Below, in pieces: positions 21,380 through 30,310 of a stretch of DNA of 48,039 bases (the stretch's first letter is position 1; each line of letters begins with the position of its first letter). The stretch lies in contig JARBJD010000455.1 of assembly GCA_033064195.1 (NCBI GenBank), forward strand, positions 1 to 48,039, given 5' to 3'. Position numbers and translations under genes: made by a program. Below the pieces are notes generated by a model. The model had not been told where the DNA came from. It searched no databases and saw only the letters and a program-made list of their open reading frames with translations. Origin of the DNA: Blattamonas nauphoetae (taxonomy: Eukaryota; Preaxostyla; Oxymonadida).

Positions 21380-23870
21380 CAACTCTCCAAACTGACACTT
21401 TTATCAAAGGAGACTGAATCGGAGATGAACCTTGAATGTTCTTTTCTCGTAATTAACTTCATTTTTAACTCTCTCTTCTTATTTTGTCGTTTATTCTCAT
21501 CTTATCCATCTTCTCTAATTTCAGTGCAAATAGAACTGGTTTTCATCGCACACGGGAAAAAAGACGTGGGCACTGGTGCTGTTCTCTGAATTCTTGGTAA
21601 TCGAAGTGTGTCTCTTCACTTTATCGCTTCATCTCTCCTTCTTCGATTGTTTTTCAACCTTAACAATCTTTCATTCTTCTTCATGTAACGTCCTCAGATC
21701 ATTCCTCATCTTGGGTTCACATCTTTTCAACATCTCCGTCACTGCACTTCTCTCTCACTCCGATGCATTGTCACACGATCATTTCTCATCTGGTTTCATT
21801 TTTGATCTCATTTTTCACCTCCCAACAGCGAATGGTCACTCTGATCTGTTGATCCACGATGGATATCTCAAACAAGCTGATGCAAGCAGGCCAAAAGAAC
21901 AAAAACCTAATCATCTCAAAATAAAGAAAACTAATCGATGAATGGATAAAAACAGACGAAGGGAAGAAGGATCCAGACAACAGATTAAAGCTCGATGAGA
22001 ACGGCAAATAGAATTGACCCGACTAGAAAGAGCAAAAGAAGAGAAAGAATCTGATGGGATACAAACAGAGGACATGTTCGAAAGAGTATTTGTGTTTGGC
22101 ACAAGTCAGGACACATTCCACCGAAATGAACGTTTGCTCTCTTCTCATTCTGATGCACTTTTCCCCACCTCTCTTCTTTTCGCTCTCCCTATCATCTGTG
22201 TTATCTCCATTATTCTCTCTCTCATCAGTAATTCTGTTGAACTCAGCCCGGGTTCGATCGACATCGCCAACACAAGTGGGATTCGATGGGTGTCTGGAAA
22301 TCGAGGTGTGCTACTTCACTCTTCATTTATTCATCACATTTTCTCTTCAATTCTTGTTTTTATTCAATCTCTGCCTCCATCCTTCTTCTCATTTTCTCGT
22401 CTTCTCTTCTCCTCGTCCTCTCTTCCTTAACCCCCCTTTGCTATCTCACAACGCTCTCCTTCATCATTCAGATCCATTTCTTGCTTTTTTTACTCACTCC
22501 ATTGACGTCCTGAGACCCCATGCTCATGTATATCCTTCACCATCACCTCTCCATTCTCCACAAATACGACTCTCGTTGTCTCATTTTCATTGCTGATTCC
22601 TCTTACTCTCTCAGCATGGTATTCTTCCACTCCCACCATCGCATCGAACCCATTCGTACATTTCCATCCCAATTCTTCCAGCATTATCAAAAATACTCAC
22701 ATCATCCCTCCACTTTCGCTCCACCCTCAACAATGTTCTCATCAATCCTTCTTCCAACGTATCATAGGGAAAATGAATGAGTGAGCGAGGAAATACTCTC
22801 AGGACTTGGGGATCTTCTATCACAGACAGTGACGACCGCATCAGGTGCCACTATTCCCTTCAAAACGTCATTTCGTATGGGCAAGCCATCAAAACAACCA
22901 TGCATTATGGAAAACCACGATATATTCACTTCTTGTCGAGCTGATGACGTCGCCGACTTTGATCCAAAGAATTACCTTCAAGAACATGCCTCATAAACTC
23001 TTCAGATCATTTGGAACGCGCATCCCAAGCAACTAGCATTGATATCTCCGTTGTAGTAATTTTTCTCGTCTTGTTTGCGAGTATGTTCGGATACGTTGTT
23101 CGCGGAGCGATCAAACTACTTGGAGGAGTTCTGTGCTGTGTGTTGGGGAGGACAGGTGAAGGGTGGATGGGAGAGAAAGCTCTATGCTCTTTGTTCGTTT
23201 ATTATTGATAGATCCTTTTGATTGTTTGGATCATTCTGCACAACAAACTAGCTTCCATGATTCTTGTCCTTTTTTTCTCTTCTTCTGTCCATTCACTCTC
23301 ATCACTTCCTCTTCTCTCGCAGCTCCTATGATTCATCCATTTTGGTTGCATCCCGCTCGAATTGATTGGACCGCTTCTGATCGTCACGATCCTGCTGTAC
23401 AACGAATTCTCTTCGATCTCACTGCACAGGTTCAAGAGTAGTTGGACAGGAGATACTGGAAACATGAATAAAGTGGGGACATGTATGTTTGGAGGTGATT
23501 CAGTTTGGCAACACTTCTTTTGTCTTTCATCACTCACAAAGATGTCCTACTCCTCTTTTTCAACTTTTGATGTCGTCTCTTCTTTCATATTTTCCTGAAT
23601 TCTGTCTCATTCTTTCCATCTCCCATCAGATCTGCCGTCAGTGTAACAGCTCACTCCCCATCCTCAACTCTCTCAACATGGATGTGTTCGTCCTCATCAT
23701 ATGAATCCCCAAAAGCAACCAGTGAATATCTTGCGATTGGAGACACCAGATTGACGTGACAATCCAGGATCTCTCTGGTGGATCGACGTGAACTTTCCTT
23801 GACTCCATCAATTGAGAACACATCCCCGCCTTCAGTTGCTGTCTCTTTCACAAAGATGATTGTTCAATCG
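21380..23870 (+). CDS. hypothetical intron-rich membrane protein(s), fragmentary
   Basis: A patchwork of short coding-like pieces separated by pyrimidine-rich introns ending in CAG. One piece is KQNWFSSHTGKKTWALVL, with a TAG read as Gln after the acceptor at about 21,525. Another, at 22,781, reads SEEILSGLGDLLSQTVTTAS and …DDVADFDPKNYLQEHAS. This is followed in another frame by a clear membrane segment (SIDISVVVIFLVLFASMFGY) and near 23,350 by a second (CIPLELIGPLLIVTILLYNE). A final piece around 23,640-23,875 ends SVAVSFTKMIVQSTNGV before TGA. I cannot define one consistent gene model and do not recognise a family. More than one gene may be present. Confidence 0.35.
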
Positions 23871-24135
23871 ACGAATGGAGTGTGACGGCGACCATAGAGA
23901 TGCAAAATCTGTGTCGATTCCACCCTCCCTCTAATCTGGTGTTTGTCTCATCGCACATCCATTAATTTCACAATACTGTCTTGTACTTTCTCAATTTTGT
24001 GAGGGAGGTGATCTATTTCGAGTGTTCTGTTTCATCATCAACTTGATCTGACCATCAAACAGTCATTCCGGCTTCCGGTATTTGGTTCTCATTTTTGCAA
24101 GGAAAGGGTTGATCTCAATTTGTCCGCGAATTTAA

Positions 24136-24143
24136 GAAAAATA
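24136..24143. repeat. 8-bp target duplication, left
   Basis: GAAAAATA, repeated at 26,461-26,468 immediately outside the right inverted repeat. Confidence 0.75.
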
Positions 24144-24615
24144 TAGGCTTGTCTGACCGGCCAAAAGTGCCGGTCAGTGTCAGTCCGAAATTTTTCAAAG
24201 GGTCAGATCTAACCTGATCATGAAATCACGTGCTATGAACAAGAAACTAAGACATTTACAGATATGCATGTTGGAAGCTGCTTCTGGATACCGTTTGGCA
24301 CTCTGGTTTCAATTATTTGTTCGGCTCTACGTTCCTCGTTCGTTGGAACTGATTTTTTCTCACCATCTCTGTCTTATTCTCACTTTTCTTCAGATAATCG
24401 ACCTCAATACGGGATTCAGGACTAATCGGAGCCGAAACACACATCTTGATGACGTCTCCTCAATCTTTTGCTCTCATCGTGAATCGAAGTCACAGGACAG
24501 TTTCTAGGTCTTCTTTTCGCATTTCAATCTCTTTTTGTTGATTTCAGACTTCCATTCATTGCGACGTCATCAGTCCATCTAATCAAGTCTCTTTTCCTCC
24601 TTTTCTACCTCTCAG

Positions 24616-25379
24616 ACTTTTGTTGTCCCCGTTCACTCCTCTCCATCATATCTCTATCGAGTATGACTCTCTTGTCTGCTTTCCCTCTGCCCTGACGCCA
24701 CTTCGGATTTCTGCCACTGCTGCTCTCTAGCACTTGTGGGATACTGACCAACATGCGATTGAAGTTATCCCTCCTGCTGTTTATGCCAGGAAAGTCCAAA
24801 TTCCCTCCGAAACGACCTTCCTCGACAAGATCCTACTCATCAGACAGAACTTGATGTTGCACCAATGCCGGCAATCGTCCTCATCAGGTGTTGCCGTGGC
24901 CGACGACACAGCAACAATCGAAGGGCATGAGTTTCTCCCAGCCACTCTCTAGTCGAAAGGGAACCCAACACCAACACACCCATAATAGAACGGCAGCGTC
25001 GACAGCCTTCAACACACTCCAAACCCAACCATCGTCTCTCCACCGCCTTCTCAGTTCGGCTTCCTCGATCTGTCTGAGCACTCTGACACTGTTCCTCACT
25101 CACCGCACTTGTCAGATGGACTCCCCACATCGGATGGGCTTCTCCCCTTCTAACGCAGCAGAGAAGAAGTTGACAGTTGTGGAGTATGTGGATGGCTGTG
25201 TGCAGGGAGTGCATCTGATGTTCATCCACGTACCCTCCAATCTTTTCGTTGTCACAAGTGTCAGTCAGCAGCTGTTGGAGAAATCATCTGGTCTTGTCAC
25301 AGACATTCTCCTTTCTCCACAATCAGTCGGCTGGAGAAGATCCCGTTCACTTAATCTCTCAGATTTTATTTAGTTTTGA
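24616..25379 (+). CDS. hypothetical protein inside hAT-like element, TAR=Gln
   Basis: This follows an acceptor CTACCTCTCAG at 24,615; upstream exons probably lie in 24,220-24,560. The reading runs RLLLSPFTPLHHISIEYDSL, …FPSALTPLRISATAAL, Q (TAG), HLWDTDQHAIEVIPPAVYAR, …FLDKILLIRQNLMLHQCRQ, …GHEFLPATL, Q (TAG), SKGNPTPTHP, QQ (TAA-TAG), NGSVDSLQHTPNPTIVSPP. So four TAR codons and no TGA occur over about 180 codons. Near 25,150 the coding frame changes by one base and continues NAAEKKLTVVEYVDGCVQGV, HLMFIHVPSNLFVVTSVSQQ, LLEKSSGLVTDILLSPQS to a TGA at 25,377. The C-terminal domain alternates strands and helices, rather like a longin-type fold, but I do not identify it. It does not resemble a transposase. 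Confidence 0.5.
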
Positions 25380-25479
25380 CATTCACATCGAGTGTTGTTT
25401 TGTTGATGAAGACCAGATGAAGTAAAGCGAGAAATGACAATACAATAAGTCCAGTCTTGGTCTATGTTTGCACTGATCA

Positions 25480-25983
25480 TCAAACTTTCACAACGAGATC
25501 CTGATTCTTCCCTCCAACCTTATCGAGAATCAACTTCAGCACAACATTGAGTTTCTGAATGGACAGAGAGTTGGAATAAGAGATGAGAAACATGTGTGAC
25601 AAACTACTTCTCTTCTTTTCTGTTCGTTGCTGTTTGATCGATGGTTCTGGACGTTGTTTCGGTTTTGTAAAATCTCACTTCATTGTGGTTGATGGCTAGA
25701 GAATAGTAGTGGCAGTGGAGATGGAATGAAATGAATGGAGGGAGTGTATCTGCTGTCGTTGTGGGTGGTAAATTCAGATTCGCCTCTGAAATCAAAGATT
25801 CGACCCTTTTTGGTTGGACTGAGATGGAACGATCACCCCAAGAATATCCAAGAATCAAACCGACGACAAAGATCAATGAGATTTCCACATAAACAGCTAG
25901 GATAGAACTGGAACTTGACCGTGAAGAAAACGGCATGCAGCAGATCGTACAAGACGATGATGGAACAGCAGAGGCAAGAGATC
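25480..25983 (-). CDS. hypothetical single-span membrane protein
   Basis: Starts after an acceptor TTTTCTCAG at 25,984. Reads …SSSSSILAVYVEISLIFVV, GLILGYSWGDRSISVQPKRV, ESLISEANLNLPPTTTADTL: one membrane span followed by a soluble tail. A last exon after an acceptor CCATTCAG reads QKLNVVLKLILDKVGGKNQD and LVVKV before TGA at 25,480. The junction between these parts is not in phase as sequenced. It is convergent with the plus-strand gene in the same element. Function unknown. Confidence 0.4.
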
Positions 25984-26755
25984 CTGAGAAAATAGAAGAA
26001 AAAAACGAGATGAGATGAATTTAGGGATAATAAGGGGATTGATGAGCGAAATGAGAATGAGTCGGATGACATCACAATACCATCTTTTCTTGCATTATTG
26101 TCAAATGAATATGTCGTTGTGATTCATTTCACAGAAGTAGGACTTGCAGCTATAATGGTTTCTGTAAGAGATGACGAATCAGAACGATCATCCGTCCATA
26201 ACTGTTTTGAAGAACCGCACGATCTTCAAATGCCTGTAAAGAAGAGTGAGACGGCCTGAATGAAGTGACAATAATTCAATCCAATCATCTGCAGCAGAAA
26301 TTACGTTGATTTTCATGGGATTTCTGCAAATCTCGGATCAAAATGAAAACACTTCGGAGAAATTGTAACTCTGGACTATGGGTTCTGGTATTTCTCCGGT
26401 CAGTGACCGTCAGTACTTTTCGGTGAAAACTGACCGGTCAGTGCCGGTCAGACAAGCCTAGAAAAATAAAAAAATGGAGCAGTGTATGACATTGATATGA
26501 TCACACGAGATTGTGGTTTGTTCCTCAATTTCAATGTCTTCCTGCTGAAGACGGTGTGGAGTCTGTTCAACTGGACTCAAGTTGAAATTATGGATTGATC
26601 TCAATCTGAACTCACTAACGATTGTTTTATTGCCATTTTAGCATAACTTGTTCAATAATTATTGGTCTTTCCTGCTGTTTGATTGAAGAATGATAAAGAG
26701 AAGTGGAATTGAACGATTGTTCTCGTTGATCACCCCTTTCTAATTTTGTTTGATA

Positions 26756-29011
26756 GTCCTCTGAGAAAGCCGCAAGTGTTGATAAAGCCGCACGATGACT
26801 GTCAAAAGCCGCTCTCACCATTCCTATCCATCATCCTCTTCTTTTCATATTTCATATCACTCATTATCGTTCACCCATCACTTTTCAAAACGAGAGAATA
26901 GTATTTCGAAATCGTAGAATGAAATGAAACGCAATGGATGGTTATTCTTTCTTCCGGCGGTTCGCAGTGATCGTCTTCATCATTTCCCATTCCATGCCGT
27001 ATTCAAACTCGTCCCCTTGGTCGACAAAGCCATAGCACACTTGCTTCGACGGCTTCTCCCATTTCAGTCTCCCTTCGTCGTCCTCTTCAGAATCATCATC
27101 CAAAACAAGTCTTCGTTTGATTCCTCCGCAGCAAACAATGTGTGAATCATCCAACTGAAGATCTGCAATCGCCTCATTTGTCAGGGTTGATGAACTCGTC
27201 AATTCTCCAGCGATCGTTGGCTGCGACATCGGTGGAAATGTCACAACTGCAATATTTGCTTCAGCTGGACCGTGATCAGAGACAGGATTGTGTGGTAGTG
27301 GATCTGATGTTGGAAGAAGACTGTCTGTATGTGAAGAGGTCTGGGGGATCTGTGGAATTGATGAAATTGGAGAGACCACCAGTTCTGAAGCTTGATCTGG
27401 GAGGATGGTGTTCAAATCTGTTATTTCCTGGATATCGACAGCTTGTGGGTGGATGAAGGCATTTCGCATTTGTTCACGGTTATCATCGGCACCCTCATCT
27501 CTGCTTGTCGATCTTCCGCCCTTCCTTTCAATATCAGCTGTCCAAGATTCAAATACGGCCGCACTCCCGAGCAGTCGACTTGTCATGTCAAAGCACCGCG
27601 ATGTGCTTGCATTTCCTGATCCTTCGGGCCAATCGACAGAAACTTGTTCCATATCAACTGGATAGACACCTGTTGTCATAAATGACTGACGAATTGCGTC
27701 AATAGTTAGGCTTTTCTGGATTTTTGATTCCAGTTTGTCAAGCCATTTCGGGAGATTGGTTGCCATTTGAGTTTTTGACGGGAGAGCATCCATTGTTGTT
27801 AGTTGCATTTTGAAATTGGCATTCACATATAGATCGTTTGGTTGGCACCAAGCCGACACATTGGCAGGGAGACAGATGGCATCAATTCCAGAATCAGCTA
27901 GTTCTTTCCACATAGTTGGATTTCGACGACTGGAGTGGCCGTCAAATATCAAAAGACTCCTTGCATCTTGAGGTATTTTCTTTTTTTGTTTTCTCTCAAG
28001 AATATCATTTCGGACAGTGTTGAGGAGGATCGATTCCAGGGTTGCTTTGGTGATCCATCCTTTTGGGGTGAAGTGAATCACTATCCCTTCGTCGTCGCGT
28101 CCCTCAATTTCTGGGATATTGAACTTGGCCGGTAGAATTAGATGTGAACGGAGATGTCTGCCGTCCGCAGAACAAAAGAACAAGAGTGTACAACTAAATA
28201 TTTGATTGATTGGCCAAACGTATGTCTCCTTTCTTGTTGATGATCCAACACGATATGCAAGAATAGTCTGGGAGGCCAGGAGACTAGTTTCATCGAAGTT
28301 GATTCGAAGAGATGGAGGATAAAGCTTGGATCCTAGCTTGCGCCATGACCACTGGCTTGCTGGAATTTAGACGGGGTTCCTTTTTGACAAACTTTGACAC
28401 CCAGGTTTTCGAAGGGGGATCAACATGTCAGACCGCTAAACTCTCCCTCTCATCTGAGATAGATTTTGCCTTGAGAATGAGGATAATGAAGAAAGATACA
28501 AGAGAGGCGATATCAAGAAAAGTCGGAAAGAGCCCGATGTCATTCATTTCAAGGATCTCGTTCACAAGTCGCTCTTTTTCGCTGTCGTACAAGTATGGAG
28601 GTCGACCTGTTTCTCCGATTGGTCTACCGTTGATTGTAGCAAGCCGGGCTCGTCTGATAGCCCATCTAGAAGCTTCCTGATTGAGAGATGGTGTGACTGA
28701 TGAAACAGCCACAATTTCGTTTTCTCTGTCAAGAAATTCAGTTGGAGCCGTGGTGCTGGGTCGTCGATACCCGTTCTGCTCGAGAATCGAATGAATTTCT
28801 TGAGGCAACATGTTGAGTCTTTTTGGTTTGAACTCGACCCATTCGTGAGATTTCCATTGTCTTCAAACACTCTTTTTTCATCAAAAACTCCATCCAACAA
28901 AGTCAAATGTGAATGGAAGACAGATGGTTTAATCTCCTGATCAGTCATTGGTTTGGCGGGTTTATCACACAATGTGCGGCTTTATCACAGGTTGCGGCTT
29001 TCTCAGTGGAC
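26756..29011. mobile_element. Tc1/mariner-pogo-type transposon, degenerate
   Basis: Imperfect inverted repeats of about 37 bp: left GTCCTCTGAGAAAGCCGCAA (26,756 on), right the complement of GTCCACTGAGAAAGCCGCAA (to 29,011). Both ends carry several AAAGCCGC copies. A TA dinucleotide flanks each end (26,754-26,755 and 29,012-29,013), as expected for Tc1/mariner-superfamily insertion. It encodes a minus-strand DDE transposase. It is 2,256 bp long and lies next to the right arm of the surrounding 5-kb element. Confidence 0.82.
26942..28811 (-). CDS. pogo/Tigger-like DDE transposase, interrupted
   Basis: N-terminal part: ASRWAIRRARLATINGRPIG, then ETGRPPYLYDSEKERLVNEI (helix-turn-helix-like DNA binding) and, beyond a TGA, PSKTWVSKFVKKEPRLNSSK and PVVMAQARIQAL (second HTH). 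Catalytic core: first Asp in RINFDETSLLASQTILAYRV, second in ARSLLIFDGHSSRRNP, third in VSAWCQPNDLYVNANFK. So the DDD triad is visible and a single open frame covers the whole core from about 28,310 to 26,942. The C-terminal 200 residues are acidic and Ser/Pro-rich, ending TANRRKKE before TAA. Lesions: a TGA near 28,427 and a frame change near 28,310, with fewer residues than usual between HTH and first Asp. Probably inactive. No TAR codon occurs in the core frame. Confidence 0.85.
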
Positions 29012-29210
29012 TATGAGACCCAAATACCGGAAGCCGGAATGACTGAAGTTTTATTGCTCTTGATCGAACCTGATTCTCTCTTTTCGCATCAGATTCACCC
29101 AAAAGGAACGTAAAAACACACTACTAGTGTCACAAATAGATAATTAATTCATATCACAGCATCTTTAGGCATTTTCAACAAAACTCTCATGGCACCTAAT
29201 TAGAGCGCTA

Positions 29211-29243
29211 AAAACCCGTGTCCTATCGTAGGACACGGGTTTT
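29211..29243. repeat. subterminal hairpin of 14-kb element
   Basis: A perfect 15-bp stem, AAAACCCGTGTCCTA/TAGGACACGGGTTTT, with a TCG loop, 6 bp inside the right terminal repeat. It contains the AGGAC motif shared with the left end. Confidence 0.85.
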
Positions 29244-29248
29244 CAGGG

Positions 29249-29270
29249 AGGACATGCCGACCCATGGTAA
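29249..29270 (-). repeat. right terminal inverted repeat of 14-kb element
   Basis: Exact reverse complement of 15,245-15,266, followed directly by the second CAGTTCTC target duplication (29,271-29,278). Confidence 0.93.
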
Positions 29271-30129
29271 CAGTTCTCATATTTACCAACTTCAATATTA
29301 CTATTATCAAATATACAAGTCGTACAATTTAATAATTATTTTTATAATTTGGGATAGGTCGTACCATACACCAAAACACATACATACATGGTCATTTTGG
29401 TGCACACCTTACCGACCGTCAAAATCATCTATACAAGGATTTATTGATTATATACATCTCTGTATATATTTCAATAACCAGGTGTGTTGCCACTTACTTC
29501 CATAAGTGACTAGCTAAATATAATATATTTAACTGGGACTATCACACTATTCACATATCCTACATAATTCATATTCATCCCTGTGGTAACTTTTCTGACA
29601 CCTCTGGCTAAACACTTGTAAAACTCAAAGGATCGTTAGGCCACGCTTTCACGGTTTGTCTTCATACTGAAAAGCAAAATCAAATGAGCTTTTACCCTTC
29701 TGTTCTACGTGAGATTTCTGTTCTCACTGAGCTCATCTTAGGACACCTGCGTTGTTGTTTAACAGATGTGCCGCCCCAGCCGAACTCCCCATCAGAAAAT
29801 GTCTTTGAATGAGATCACGTAGGTACACATAGCCCGAAGACTACTATCCCCAGAGTCGCCATACAATGTAGAACCTAGTCAAGTCGCCCCAACTAGACCC
29901 CATCATCATAAATTAAACCAACTCCTTTAACGTTTAGTTCCAGAATCATAATATGGCCTGAAATGCAATCTGCGTATAATCCGAGGACTACAAACATATC
30001 ACACCAGTACACCATATAATGCTCCTTAACAATCAAATAAGTAAAATGATAATAAAAGTAGTGGTATTACACTGTCGAGGTTGCCCTCTCCCACCTATCC
30101 TATACCCTCTAAATCATTTCACAGATTCT

Positions 30130-30167
<38 letters not shown>

Positions 30168-30266
30168 GATTCTTCCAAGCCCGTTCCCTTGGCTGTGGGT
30201 TCGCTAGATGGTAGATAGGGACAGTGGGAATCTCGTTAATCCATTCATGCGCGTCCCTAATTAGAG

Positions 30267-30310
<44 letters not shown>

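Larger units (their letters stand above)
24144..26460. mobile_element. hAT-like 2.3-kb TIR element without transposase
   Basis: Perfect 18-bp terminal inverted repeats TAGGCTTGTCTGACCGGC (24,144-24,161; reverse complement at 26,443-26,460) are flanked by an 8-bp duplication GAAAAATA. Subterminal copies of CCGGTCAGTG occur at both ends. The 8-bp duplication and TAGG- start fit the hAT superfamily. The interior has no recognisable transposase. It holds two convergent host-like coding regions, the plus-strand one with in-frame TAG/TAA codons as in host genes. It is therefore probably non-autonomous, and may be a gene-capturing element. Confidence 0.72.
24060..29045. mobile_element. about 5-kb inverted-repeat element enclosing two others
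   Basis: CAGTCATTCCGGCTTCCGGT plus ATTTGG at 24,060-24,085 is repeated exactly in inverted orientation at 29,020-29,045. The match extends (TCTCAT after one mismatch) to 33 bp. Starting with CAG and lying 5 kb apart, these look like terminal inverted repeats of an older element into which the 24,144-26,460 and 26,756-29,011 elements later inserted. No convincing target duplication is visible outside (flanks are CATCAAA and AAGTTTT). Remaining unique sequence is only 24,093-24,135, 26,469-26,753 and the ends, so no coding content of its own is recognised. Confidence 0.5.
15245..29270. mobile_element. 14-kb TIR element in 28S, cargo-bearing
   Basis: A 14,026-bp insertion splitting a 28S rRNA gene. 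Both ends are perfect 22-bp inverted repeats starting TTACCATGGGTCGGC (15,245-15,266 and 29,249-29,270), flanked by the 8-bp duplication CAGTTCTC. Just inside both ends lie clusters of GTCCT/AGGAC motifs, and the right end has a 15-bp-stem hairpin. An 8-bp duplication is typical of hAT-like cut-and-paste transposons, but I see no transposase clearly belonging to these ends. The interior holds a charged hypothetical protein, a beta-helix protein, a ubiquitin-protease-like region, membrane proteins and nested smaller elements. No capsid, polymerase or integrase gene was seen. It is either a large cargo-carrying DNA transposon or a non-autonomous derivative mobilised in trans. Confidence 0.85.

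Noticed and set aside
15245-29270. Virus-like or Polinton-type element
   Set aside because: No capsid, DNA polymerase B, packaging ATPase or integrase gene was seen. The inverted repeats are only 22 bp and the duplication 8 bp, unlike Polintons.
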